From: Clostridiaceae bacterium M8S5
GTDB lineage: Bacteria; Bacillota; Clostridia; Tissierellales; MCWD3
Reading direction: 5' to 3'
Length of the DNA stretch: 64,000 nucleotides
NCBI GenBank assembly: GCA_029227815.1
Contig: CP118523.1
Span: forward strand, 3,968,001 to 4,032,000
Positions 56,356 through 64,000 of this stretch are shown here, piece after piece. The notes under the pieces were generated by a model. The model had not been told where the DNA came from. It worked only from the letters and a program-made list of their open reading frames with translations, and searched no databases. Position 1 is the first letter of the stretch. Every line of letters begins with the position of its first letter. A program made the translations under genes and the position numbers.

Positions 56356-56478
56356 TTAGAATCTTGGACCTGCACCATTATCTGCTCTCTCAAATATATC
56401 TCTTCCACACATACATCCGTATGAAACTTCGTTAACTATTAGTGTTGCTTTTGTATTTTTTTTCACTAATTTTTTCAT
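56356..56478 (-). CDS. RiPP precursor peptide 3 (CxC core)
   Basis: 40 residues. N-terminus MKKLVKKNTKATLIVNE, then YGCMCGRD with Cys22 and Cys24, and the tail ADNGAGPRF. GGAGGT lies 7 bases before the ATG. First gene of the three-peptide transcription unit, 32 bp upstream of peptide 2. The name of each peptide's modification is unknown; the Cys residues are likely sites for thioether, azoline or related changes. Confidence 0.87.
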   Translation of the reverse strand: MKKLVKKNTKATLIVNEVSYGCMCGRDIFERADNGAGPRF

Positions 56479-56524
56479 TTTATTACCTCCATTTTTTATG
56501 TTTTGTATATTGTCATTTGAAACT

Positions 56525-56552
56525 ATAATATAGCTGGAATTGTATATTGTAA
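56525..56552 (-). promoter_or_regulatory. Candidate promoter of the precursor operon
   Basis: TTACAA (56547-56552) and TATTAT (56525-56530) with a 16 bp spacer, about 45 bp before peptide 3. The palindrome CTATAATATAG (56523-56533) overlaps the -10 region. Confidence 0.5.
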
Positions 56553-56569
56553 TTATATAGCAAGTGTGT

Positions 56570-56766
56570 ATTTTTTTTAAAATTTATTACATTAATTTAA
56601 TATTTTTTGTTAATTTTGTATATTTATTAATCTTATGCATTTTTGTGCATTTTATAATAATTTTTTGTACTCTACAACAATAGCAATTCACATGATTTTG
56701 TAACATTTAACTTATAATGTTTAATTTTACATTATATTTTTATTAATTTTTTATAAATTTAAACTA
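56570..56766. other. AT-rich upstream region of the precursor operon
   Basis: No ORF and no further CxC peptide was found on either strand; long A/T runs upstream of the candidate promoter. Confidence 0.35.
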
Positions 56767-56795
56767 AAAAAGGAATGTCTAACGACATTCCTTAT
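56767..56795 (-). terminator. Terminator copy with T run, distal to repeat element II
   Basis: GGAATGTC and GACATTCC form a perfect 8 bp stem with a 4-base loop, followed by six T on the minus strand. The same hairpin occurs at 56949-56971 on the other side of the repeat element. Confidence 0.85.
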
Positions 56796-56799
56796 AGAT

Positions 56800-56948
56800 T
56801 GATGACAAAGTCATCAAGATAGCAGACTTTAGTAAAAGTTCAATTTCAAGGCGTGTTAAAATTGAGTAGCAGAGCTTACTTAGAGGTAAGTGAGCAACGG
56901 AAATTTTAACAACAACACAGAAATTGGGCTTTTGTCTACGGTCTGAAA
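56800..56948 (-). repeat. Terminator-nested palindromic repeat element, copy II
   Basis: About 149 bp, some 95% identical to the reverse complement of 21230-21378. Outer arms AAAAGTTCAATTTC/GAAATTGGGCTTTT, middle stem TTAAAATT/AATTTTAA, inner hairpin GCTTACTT/GGTAAGT, and a perfect TTGATGAC/GTCATCAA hairpin at one end. Flanked by two copies of the oadB terminator hairpin. Confidence 0.82.
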
Positions 56949-56971
56949 GGAATGTCTAACGACATTCCTTA
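56949..56971 (-). terminator. Terminator hairpin proximal to the decarboxylase operon
   Basis: Perfect GGAATGTC/GACATTCC hairpin 20 bp after the beta-subunit stop, with only TTT after it. The T-rich copy is at 56767-56795 beyond the repeat element. Confidence 0.8.
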
Positions 56972-56990
56972 ATACATCATTTTCATTTAT

Positions 56991-58199
56991 TTAACTTCCA
57001 AATATCTTTAATAATATTCCTGCCGCTACTGCTGACCCTATAACTCCAGCTACATTTGGTCCCATAGCATGCATCATTAGATAGTTTGCTCTATTTTCTT
57101 CTTGTCCTACTCTGTGTACTACTCTAGCTGCCATAGGCACTGCTGAAACTCCCGCTGCTCCTATTAGTGGATTGATCTTACCTTTTGATAATCTGCACAT
57201 TATGTTTCCAAATATAACTCCTGTTGCTGTTCCCACACAAAATGCTACCAATCCCATTACTATAATTGCTATAGTTTTCCATGTTAAAAATATTTCAGCG
57301 TTAGCTGTTGCACCAACTGTCAAACCTAAAAATATTGTAACTATGTTACATAAATCGGTCTCTGCTGTCTTTGTAAGTCTGTCTACTACCCCAGATTCTT
57401 TCATCAAGTTACCAAACATCAACATTCCAAGTAATGGAGCTGCTGAAGGTAATAGCAATACAGTGAAAAGTGTTACTGCAATCGGAAATATTATCTTTTC
57501 TTTTTTTGAAACTTCTCTTAGCTGATCCATTTTTATTTTTCTGTCTTCAGGTTTTGTAAGTGCTCTCATTATTGGTGGTTGTATTATTGGCACTAATGCC
57601 ATATATGAATATGCTGCTACTGCAATAGGCCCGAGCAGTTCTGGTTTCAATCTAGACGTTAGAAATAAAGCTGTAGGTCCATCTGCTCCTCCTATAATAC
57701 CAATACATGCTGCTGCTAATGAGTCTATTCCAATTGAAGGAAATATTATTCCTATAATTAAAGCTCCTATAAACGCAAAGAATATGCCAAATTGTGCTGC
57801 TGCTCCTAACAGTAAACTTCTTGGATTAGCTATCAATGGGCCAAAGTCAGTCATTGCTCCTACACAAAGGAAAATTATAGGTGGATAAATTCCCAGCTTC
57901 ACACCTTGATATAAATAATAAAGCAGCCCTCCAACTTGTTTCGTATGTGTAACCATATCACCTGTTACTTTATCTTGAACTGATTCAAGTATTGGTTTAC
58001 TCATCAGTCCACCAAGTGGCAAGTTAACCAATAACATTCCAAAAGCTATTGGTAAGAGTAAAAGAGGCTCAAATTCTTTCTTTATTGCCAAATATAATAG
58101 AAAACATGCTATAACTATCATTATTATATTTTTATGATGTCCACCAACTGTAAGGCTATAAAAACCTGAACTCGTCCAAAATTTACTTAGTACTTCCAT
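56991..58199 (-). CDS. Na+-translocating decarboxylase beta subunit
   Basis: 402 residues, polytopic membrane protein of about ten to eleven segments. It has the OadB/MmdB/GcdB blocks: PLLLLPIAFGMLLVNLPLG, the conserved GIIGGADGPTALFLTSRL with the Asp of the ion path, and GAAGVSAVPMAARVVH. It decarboxylates carboxybiotin and exports Na+. In this operon the substrate is most likely methylmalonyl-CoA (MmdB). Last gene of the operon. Confidence 0.94.
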   Translation of the reverse strand: MEVLSKFWTSSGFYSLTVGGHHKNIIMIVIACFLLYLAIKKEFEPLLLLPIAFGMLLVNLPLGGLMSKPILESVQDKVTGDMVTHTKQVGGLLYYLYQGVKLGIYPPIIFLCVGAMTDFGPLIANPRSLLLGAAAQFGIFFAFIGALIIGIIFPSIGIDSLAAACIGIIGGADGPTALFLTSRLKPELLGPIAVAAYSYMALVPIIQPPIMRALTKPEDRKIKMDQLREVSKKEKIIFPIAVTLFTVLLLPSAAPLLGMLMFGNLMKESGVVDRLTKTAETDLCNIVTIFLGLTVGATANAEIFLTWKTIAIIVMGLVAFCVGTATGVIFGNIMCRLSKGKINPLIGAAGVSAVPMAARVVHRVGQEENRANYLMMHAMGPNVAGVIGSAVAAGILLKIFGS

Positions 58200-58229
58200 A
58201 TTGTCTAGCCTCGCTTTCCTTCTTTGTCA

Positions 58230-58619
58230 TTATTTCATTGTAACCAGTGGGTCACCTGTTTTTACTGAAGCTCCTTTTGCAACATTTATAGATGCTACTA
58301 CTCCGTCAGCTAGTGCTAATATCTCGTTTTCCATTTTCATCGCTTCTAGTATAAGTAAAACATCTCCTGCCTTTACTGCATCTCCCTCTGAAACTTTTAT
58401 ATCCAGTATAGTTCCTGGCATTTCAGCTTTTACCGAATTAGCTCCTGCTGGCGCTGGTTTTGGTGCTACCTTTTTTGGCGTAGACGCAACTTTCACTGGA
58501 GCTTTTCTTTGTGGTACTGAAGGCGTAGACATAGGTACTGTATCGTTATTTGATGAGCTTATTTCTTCTACTTCTACCTCATAGCTATTACCATTAACTG
58601 TAATCATAAACTTTTTCAT
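58230..58619 (-). CDS. Biotin carrier subunit of the decarboxylase
   Basis: 129 residues. An N-terminal strand-rich segment, a Pro/Ala/Lys-rich flexible linker (about 35-58) and a C-terminal biotinyl domain with the biotin-accepting Lys in EAMKMENE. It shuttles the carboxyl group from the alpha subunit to the membrane beta subunit (MmdC role). BirA at 33498-34484 could biotinylate it. GGGAGG before the ATG. Confidence 0.95.
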   Translation of the reverse strand: MKKFMITVNGNSYEVEVEEISSSNNDTVPMSTPSVPQRKAPVKVASTPKKVAPKPAPAGANSVKAEMPGTILDIKVSEGDAVKAGDVLLILEAMKMENEILALADGVVASINVAKGASVKTGDPLVTMK

Positions 58620-58658
58620 GTTGTATTTCCTCCCTTAAAATAAACAATATGACTCATA

Positions 58659-59000
58659 CTAATTGTATATCTGTTCTTGTCTTCCCATCTTGCCCCAAAC
58701 TCCTGTTGTCTGAGGAACCCTTTTTATATTTCTGATTGTAATATTATCTATTGATGTATCCATCATTGATGCTACCGCCGCTGAAATTACTGCAACTAAC
58801 TCTTCATCGTCACTATAGTTATTTGCTTCTTCTATAACAGTATCATTTGTAACTTCTGGCTTTATTTCTTCTTTCTTTTTGTTAGCTATAGCAACCTTAA
58901 TAAGATCAATCATAAAAGAAATCAATATTAATGCAAAAAATACTACGCCCATACTCAAAAGTGTTACGTTTAGCCCTTCTTTCATAATTTTGCCTAACAA
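58659..59000 (-). CDS. Decarboxylase delta/gamma subunit (OadG/MmdD-like)
   Basis: 113 residues. One N-terminal membrane segment (about 12-33, LLSMGVVFFALILISFMIDL), an acidic middle and a C-terminal domain with AVISAAVASMMD, typical of OadG family assembly subunits. It tethers the soluble carboxyltransferase to the membrane pump. TTG start 6 bases after GAGAGGTG. Confidence 0.88.
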   Translation of the reverse strand: MLGKIMKEGLNVTLLSMGVVFFALILISFMIDLIKVAIANKKKEEIKPEVTNDTVIEEANNYSDDEELVAVISAAVASMMDTSIDNITIRNIKRVPQTTGVWGKMGRQEQIYN

Positions 59001-59037
59001 TTAATTCACCTCTCTTTTTTAGCTTTCTAAAGACAAT

Positions 59038-60585
59038 CTATAGTGGTATATTTCCATGTTTTTTTGATGGTAATACTTGTCTCTTTGTTGAAAGCATATC
59101 AAAAGCACTGATTATTCTCTTTCTTGTTGACGAAGGCTCTATTACATCATCTACATATCCTCTTGATGCCGCCACATATGGGTTTGCAACTGCCTCTCTA
59201 TACTCTTTAATCTTTTCTCCTCTTGCAAGTACTGGATCATCTGCTTCTTTTATATCTTTTCTAAATATAATATTTGCTGCGCCTTCTGGCCCCATAACCG
59301 CTATCTCTGCATTAGGCCAAGATAATACCATATCTGCACCAAGCTCTTTACTACACATAGCTAGATATGATCCTCCATACGCTTTTCTTATGATTACTGA
59401 CACTTTAGGAACTGTTGCCTCACTATATGCATACAGCATCTTTGCACCATGTCTTATTATTCCGCCATATTCTTGATTGGTTCCAGGTAAAAATCCTGGT
59501 ACATCTATCAAATTAAGTATTGGTATATTAAATGAATCACACGTTCTGATAAACCTACTTGATTTATCTGATGCATTGATATCTAAACATCCTGCTAAGT
59601 ATTTTGGTTGATTTGCTATGACTCCTACTGACTTTCCGTTCAACCTAATAAAACCTGTTATTATATTTTTAGCAAAGTATGGTTGGTATTCTAAGAATTC
59701 ACCATTATCCGCTAATAAATTGATTATTTCCTTCATATCGTAGGCTTTGTTAGGATTTTCTGGTACTATGTCGTTTAATCTCTCTTCTATTCTGTTCATG
59801 TTATCTTCTGAATCAAATACAGGAGCATCTTCTAAGTTATTTGAAGGTAGGAAGCTAAGTAATAATTTGATTCTATCTATACACTCTTGTTCAGTTGAAT
59901 CAATAAAGTGCGCAACTCCACTTGTTTGATTGTGTGTCATAGCTCCACCTAGTTCTTCTGCTGATACTTCTTCTCCTGTTACTGTTTTTATTACTTGTGG
60001 GCCTGTTATAAACATTTTGCTTGTATTTTCAACCATGAATATAAAATCTGTCAATGCTGGAGAATAAACTGCTCCTCCTGCACACGGTCCTAATATTACT
60101 GATAACTGAGGTATTACTCCTGATGCAATAGTGTTGTTGTAAAAAATCTTACCATATCCACCTAATGCATCTACTCCTTCTTGGATTCTTGCTCCACCTG
60201 AATCGTTTATGCCTATTAAAGGTACTCCAACTTTTAATGCCATTTCTTGAACTTTTGCTATCTTAGCAGCATGCATTTCTCCTAGAGATCCACCTATTAC
60301 AGTAAAATCTTGAGCATATACATACACTAATCTTCCATCTATTGTTCCATATCCTGTTACCACACCTTCTCCAGGTGCTTTTTTCTTTTCCATCCCAAAA
60401 TTTGTACACCTATGTGTTACAAAAGCATCTATCTCTATAAAGCTTTCATTATCTAATAAAGCCTCTATTCTTTCTCTTGCTGTTAATTTGCCTCTTTCAT
60501 GTTGTTTCTTTATACTCTCCTCGCCACCACCAAGCTTAATTTTCGACTTTAACTCTCGTAGCCCATCTATTTTAGCACTTGACAT
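59038..60585 (-). CDS. mmdA: Methylmalonyl-CoA decarboxylase carboxyltransferase alpha subunit
   Basis: 515 residues, the usual length of the MmdA/PccB family. Tandem crotonase domains with GGGEESIKKQHERGKLTARE, LIGINDSGGARIQEGVD and LIDVPGFLPGTNQEYGGIIR, then RKAYGGSYLAMCSKELGAD. It moves the carboxyl group of methylmalonyl-CoA to biotin. PccB of propionyl-CoA carboxylase is an alternative, but the beta, carrier and delta subunits beside it favour the Na+-pumping decarboxylase. GGAGG before the ATG. Confidence 0.93.
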   Translation of the reverse strand: MSSAKIDGLRELKSKIKLGGGEESIKKQHERGKLTARERIEALLDNESFIEIDAFVTHRCTNFGMEKKKAPGEGVVTGYGTIDGRLVYVYAQDFTVIGGSLGEMHAAKIAKVQEMALKVGVPLIGINDSGGARIQEGVDALGGYGKIFYNNTIASGVIPQLSVILGPCAGGAVYSPALTDFIFMVENTSKMFITGPQVIKTVTGEEVSAEELGGAMTHNQTSGVAHFIDSTEQECIDRIKLLLSFLPSNNLEDAPVFDSEDNMNRIEERLNDIVPENPNKAYDMKEIINLLADNGEFLEYQPYFAKNIITGFIRLNGKSVGVIANQPKYLAGCLDINASDKSSRFIRTCDSFNIPILNLIDVPGFLPGTNQEYGGIIRHGAKMLYAYSEATVPKVSVIIRKAYGGSYLAMCSKELGADMVLSWPNAEIAVMGPEGAANIIFRKDIKEADDPVLARGEKIKEYREAVANPYVAASRGYVDDVIEPSSTRKRIISAFDMLSTKRQVLPSKKHGNIPL

Positions 60586-60604
60586 ACATCTTCCTCCTTC
60601 AAAA

Positions 60605-61006
60605 CTAATCTCTCTGACAAAGTTCTACTAAAACACCATTTGTGCTTTTTGGATGACAGAAGGCTATTTTAGCTCCGCCTGCTCCATATCTTGGTTTTTC
60701 ATCTATCATTCTTATGCCTTTGTCTATCATGTCTTGAATTGCTTTTTCTATATCATCTACTCTAAATGCTATATGTTGCATTCCTTGACCTTTTTTCTCA
60801 ATGTATTTTGCAATAGGGCCATCATCTTGTGTTGATTCTAATAGTTCTAGCTCTGTATCTCCTATTGGCAAAAATGCAACTTTTACTTTTTGCTCTTCTA
60901 CTATTTCTGTATCTTGTAACTCTAAGCCTAATACTTTTGTGTAAAAATCAAGTGTCTCTTCTAAACTTTTTACTGCTATCCCTATATGATCAACTTTCAT
61001 TACCAT
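60605..61006 (-). CDS. mce: Methylmalonyl-CoA epimerase
   Basis: 133 residues, VOC superfamily. Metal-binding residues appear in KVDHIGIAV (His), GMQHIAFRV (His) and VLVELCQRD (Glu). It interconverts (2R)- and (2S)-methylmalonyl-CoA between mutase and decarboxylase. Start at 61006 (7 bases after GGAGG); the longer frame to 61021 reaches back over that site. 19 bp before mmdA. Confidence 0.93.
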   Translation of the reverse strand: MVMKVDHIGIAVKSLEETLDFYTKVLGLELQDTEIVEEQKVKVAFLPIGDTELELLESTQDDGPIAKYIEKKGQGMQHIAFRVDDIEKAIQDMIDKGIRMIDEKPRYGAGGAKIAFCHPKSTNGVLVELCQRD

Positions 61007-61025
61007 ATAAAATCCTCCCAATATA

Positions 61026-61958
61026 TTATTTTTCTAAAATACTCAAAATTTCATCCTTCGCGCTATATGGATCAAGTTTCCTACTTGCTACATCATTTGT
61101 AATAGTTTCTAATAAGTTATTTTCTGTTGCTCTAGCCATTATTATATTTAATAGTTCTCTTTCTACCATGCTTATTATTTCTGTTCTGGCATTCTTTTTT
61201 CTTCGTATGTTTATTTCTCCGCTTTCTTTCATATACTTCATATGACTTATTATCTCGTCTAATAAGTCACTTATCCCCTCATTAAGTCTAGCTGTCACTT
61301 TTACTACTGGAACTCTTCTATCTTTGCTTGAAAAATCGAGGACAGTTTGAATCTCTCTAGCTGTTTTATCTGCTCCATGTAAATCACTTTTATTAACAGC
61401 AAAAACATCTCCTATTTCCATAACCCCTGCCTTGATAGCTTGTATATCATCTCCAAGTCCAGGTACCATTACCATAACTACTGTATCTGCTGTCTTAACT
61501 ATGTCTACTTCTGATTGACCTACTCCTACTGTTTCTACAAATATATAGTCCATTCCAAATATATCTAATATCTTCACAGCACCTTGCGTAGCTTTTGAGA
61601 GTCCACCTAGATAGCCTCTTGTTCCCATACTTCTTATAAAAACCTCACTGTCTAAAGCTAAGTCAGACATCCTAATTCTATCTCCTAATATAGCTCCCCC
61701 ACTAAATGGACTTGTAGGATCAACTGCTATTATACCTACTTTTTTTCCTCTTCTCCTCAGCTCTTTGGCTAATTTATCTGTCAGTGTGCTCTTACCACCT
61801 CCAGGTGGACCTGTTATTCCTATAACATGAGCATTTCCAGTTTTGCTGTAATTTCTTTTCACTATATCTATTGCTTTTTTATTTTCGTTTTCAAACAGTG
61901 AGATAAGACGAGCACATGCCCTCTTATCTCCTTGTAAAAGCCTTTTTTCAATATCCAT
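61026..61958 (-). CDS. meaB: Methylmalonyl-CoA mutase-associated GTPase MeaB
   Basis: 310 residues, G3E-type GTPase. P-loop GITGPPGGGKST at about 47-58, VDPTSPFSGGAILGDRIRM, ETVGVGQSE and base-recognition NKSD. It loads and protects the B12 cofactor of the mutase. TGGTGGAG precedes the ATG. Confidence 0.95.
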   Translation of the reverse strand: MDIEKRLLQGDKRACARLISLFENENKKAIDIVKRNYSKTGNAHVIGITGPPGGGKSTLTDKLAKELRRRGKKVGIIAVDPTSPFSGGAILGDRIRMSDLALDSEVFIRSMGTRGYLGGLSKATQGAVKILDIFGMDYIFVETVGVGQSEVDIVKTADTVVMVMVPGLGDDIQAIKAGVMEIGDVFAVNKSDLHGADKTAREIQTVLDFSSKDRRVPVVKVTARLNEGISDLLDEIISHMKYMKESGEINIRRKKNARTEIISMVERELLNIIMARATENNLLETITNDVASRKLDPYSAKDEILSILEK

Positions 61959-61979
61959 ATTCTCTCCACCAGTTAAGAA

Positions 61980-62381
61980 TTATTCTGCTCTTTTCACGTT
62001 CTCTTTAATAAATTCTATTGTTGTAGTTGTTGGTGTTCCAGGCGTAAATATCTCTGCTATTCCTACTTCTTTCAAACCTGGTATATCTTCATCTGGTATA
62101 ACTCCACCACCAATTACTAACACATCATCTACTCCATTTTGCTCTAACAATTGCATTACCTTTGGAAAAAGATGATTATGAGCTCCAGATAGTATACTCA
62201 TCGCTACAACATCAACGTCTTCTTGTATTGCTGCAGACACTATCTGCTCTGGTGTTTGTCTTAAACCTGTATATATAACTTCCATACCAGCATCTCTTAA
62301 TGCTCTAGCTATTACTTTTGCTCCTCTATCATGACCATCAAGTCCTGGCTTTGAAACTAATACTCTTATAGGTCTGTTCAT
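61980..62381 (-). CDS. Methylmalonyl-CoA mutase, B12-binding subunit
   Basis: 133 residues, a free-standing cobalamin domain with the cobalt-ligand motif GLDGHDRG (DxHxxG), then [12 protein letters not shown] and [11 protein letters not shown]. It completes the large mutase subunit encoded just upstream (62423-64000), so this is the split two-subunit form. AAGGAGG before the ATG. Confidence 0.95.
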   Translation of the reverse strand: MNRPIRVLVSKPGLDGHDRGAKVIARALRDAGMEVIYTGLRQTPEQIVSAAIQEDVDVVAMSILSGAHNHLFPKVMQLLEQNGVDDVLVIGGGVIPDEDIPGLKEVGIAEIFTPGTPTTTTIEFIKENVKRAE

Positions 62382-62422
62382 TTATATCCTCCTTATCATA
62401 AAGAAATCATATTTATCTATTT

Positions 62423-64000
62423 TTATAAATTCACTGATTGTTGATATTCTCCAAATTCTTCTCTCATAACGCCACATATCTCTCCTAAAGTTGCGTATAC
62501 TCTTACTGCGTCTAATATAAACGGCATTACATTTTCGTCGCCTTTACAAGCCATTCTTAACGCCTCTAATGTATCTTTAACTTTATCGTTATCTCTACTG
62601 TCTTTTAACTTTTTAAGCTTCTCTTTTTGTCTCTCTCCAACACTAGGGTCAACTTTTAATAATCCTTTTGGACTTTCTTCTTCTATTTGGAATTTATTCA
62701 TTCCTACTACGATTCTATTTCCACTTTCGATTTCTTTTTGATAATCATATGCCGAATCCATTATTTCTTTTTGTATATAGCCTAAATCTATGGCTCTTGG
62801 AGCACCACCTAAATCATCTATCTTACCAATATATTCCATTGCTTTGTTTTCAATTTCATTTGTTTTTGCTTCTACTACGTATGAACCCGCAAATGGGTCT
62901 ATTGTATTTGTAACTCCGCTTTCATGCGCTACTATCTGTTGAGTTCTTAATGCTATTCTAACTGAATCTTCTGTTGGAAGAGCCAATGCTTCATCTCTTG
63001 AGTTAGTATGAAGTGATTGAGTTCCTCCAAGAACTGCTGCTAATGTTTGAATTGTTACACGAATAATGTTGTTATCTGGCTGTTGTGCTGTTAATGTTGA
63101 ACCACCTGTTTGTGTATGGAATTTAAGTGCCATAGATTTTGGATTTTTTGCGCCAAATCTTTCTTTCATTATCCTTGCCCATAGTCTTCTAGCCGCTCTA
63201 AATTTTGCAATCTCTTCTATTAAATCATTATGTGCATTAAAGAAGAATGATAATCTTGGGGCAAATGTATCAACATCTAATCCAGCTTTTACTGCTGCTT
63301 CTACGTATGCTATTCCATCCGCTAATGTAAATCCAACTTCTTGTGCTGCTGTTGAACCTGCTTCTCTAATATGGTAACCCGATATACTTATTGTGTTCCA
63401 TTTTGGAACTTCTTTTGAACAATATTCAAATATATCTGTTATAAGTCTCATTGAAGGTTCTGTAGGAAATATATATGTACCCCTTGCAATATACTCTTTT
63501 AATATATCATTTTGAATTGTTCCTCTTAATTTATCTGATGATACTCCTTGTTTTTCTGCAACAGCTATGTACATAGCTAATAATACTGATGCTGGAGCAT
63601 TAATTGTCATTGATGTACTTACTTTATCTAAAGGTATGCCATCAAAAAGCACTTCCATATCTTCTAATGAATCTATAGCAACTCCTACTTTTCCAACCTC
63701 TCCTTCTGCTAGAGGATGATCTGAATCATATCCTATTTGTGTTGGTAAGTCCATTGCTACTGATAATCCAGTTGAGCCTTGCTCTACTAGATATTTATAT
63801 CTCTTGTTTGATTCTTCTGCTGTAGCAAAACCTGCATACATTCTCATTGTCCAAAGTCTACCCCTGTACATTGTAGGTTGTACACCTCTTGTATAAGGAT
63901 ATTGTCCTGGAAATCCTAAGTCTTCATGGTAATTCATATCTTCAATATCTTCAGGTGTATAAAGCCTGTTTATTTCTTCTCCAGATCCTGTCGTGAAGTT
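62423..64000 (-). CDS. Methylmalonyl-CoA mutase, large (catalytic) subunit, 5' end outside window
   Basis: At least 525 residues are visible and the frame runs open past the right edge ([21 protein letters not shown] before [17 protein letters not shown]), so the start is outside the window; the ATG at 63937 is internal. The TIM-barrel catalytic blocks [34 protein letters not shown] and [18 protein letters not shown] are present, and no B12 domain follows. It interconverts succinyl-CoA and methylmalonyl-CoA by a radical mechanism. Confidence 0.95.
   Translation of the reverse strand, partial: NFTTGSGEEINRLYTPEDIEDMNYHEDLGFPGQYPYTRGVQPTMYRGRLWTMRMYAGFATAEESNKRYKYLVEQGSTGLSVAMDLPTQIGYDSDHPLAEGEVGKVGVAIDSLEDMEVLFDGIPLDKVSTSMTINAPASVLLAMYIAVAEKQGVSSDKLRGTIQNDILKEYIARGTYIFPTEPSMRLITDIFEYCSKEVPKWNTISISGYHIREAGSTAAQEVGFTLADGIAYVEAAVKAGLDVDTFAPRLSFFFNAHNDLIEEIAKFRAARRLWARIMKERFGAKNPKSMALKFHTQTGGSTLTAQQPDNNIIRVTIQTLAAVLGGTQSLHTNSRDEALALPTEDSVRIALRTQQIVAHESGVTNTIDPFAGSYVVEAKTNEIENKAMEYIGKIDDLGGAPRAIDLGYIQKEIMDSAYDYQKEIESGNRIVVGMNKFQIEEESPKGLLKVDPSVGERQKEKLKKLKDSRDNDKVKDTLEALRMACKGDENVMPFILDAVRVYATLGEICGVMREEFGEYQQSVNL

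Overview
The window is chromosomal DNA of an AT-rich, anaerobic low-GC Gram-positive bacterium, most likely class Clostridia. This is inferred from the 16S-tRNA-Ala-23S-5S operons followed by a long tRNA array, strong GGAGG ribosome binding sites, frequent TTG/GTG starts, a FabK/FabT type II fatty acid operon, lipoprotein signal peptides and a Na+-pumping decarboxylase. The species cannot be fixed by eye. Almost all genes are on the minus strand.

Layout. 1-425: end of a plus-strand membrane protein. 489-7580: an rRNA operon (rrnA; minus strand, 16S-Ala-23S-5S) followed by 19 tRNA genes. 8516-10383: two paralogous lipoproteins. 10450-11390: an array of degenerate palindromic repeats. 11393-16492: a second rRNA operon (rrnB), with no tRNAs after its 5S gene. 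17091-21192 (plus strand): a lipoprotein and a surface-polymer O-acetylation locus (SGNH protein, MBOAT acyltransferase, DHHW protein). 21406-27181: an oligopeptide ABC transporter, transcribed oppA-B-C-D-F. 27436-34835: housekeeping genes (lysS, greA, dusB, coaX, an ECF S component next to coaX, a P1 peptidase, birA, a DUF1294 protein). 34978-44854: a complete acc-fab operon, transcribed accB-C-D-A-fabT-fabH-acpP-fabK-fabD-fabG-fabF-fabZ from one promoter that overlaps a FabT-type palindrome. 45395-56478: a peptide natural-product (RiPP) locus. 56991-64000: methylmalonyl-CoA metabolism (split mutase, MeaB, epimerase and Na+-translocating decarboxylase).

The most interesting system is the RiPP locus. 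Three unannotated 40-42 residue peptides (56046-56478) share a Lys-rich MKKL leader, a CxC or CxCxC core and an aromatic C-terminus. Across msrA, on the same strand, lie an E1-like ThiF protein with a winged-helix-like N-terminal extension, a YcaO protein of the E. coli YcaO type (about 600 aa, no C-terminal PxPxP), two adjacent ABC exporter half-transporters, a SPASM-like radical SAM enzyme and a B12-type radical SAM enzyme. The maturation operon is bracketed by intact msrA on one side and a decayed copy of the msrA 3' end on the other, which suggests insertion or duplication at msrA. A further 47-codon ORF (54751-54894) lies just upstream of the ThiF gene.

Other unusual features are a family of three-tier palindromic elements (near 5S, in both rRNA spacers and at two terminators), a 23S rRNA intervening sequence in helix 45 of only one of the two copies, and small differences between the rRNA copies that may be real or assembly errors.
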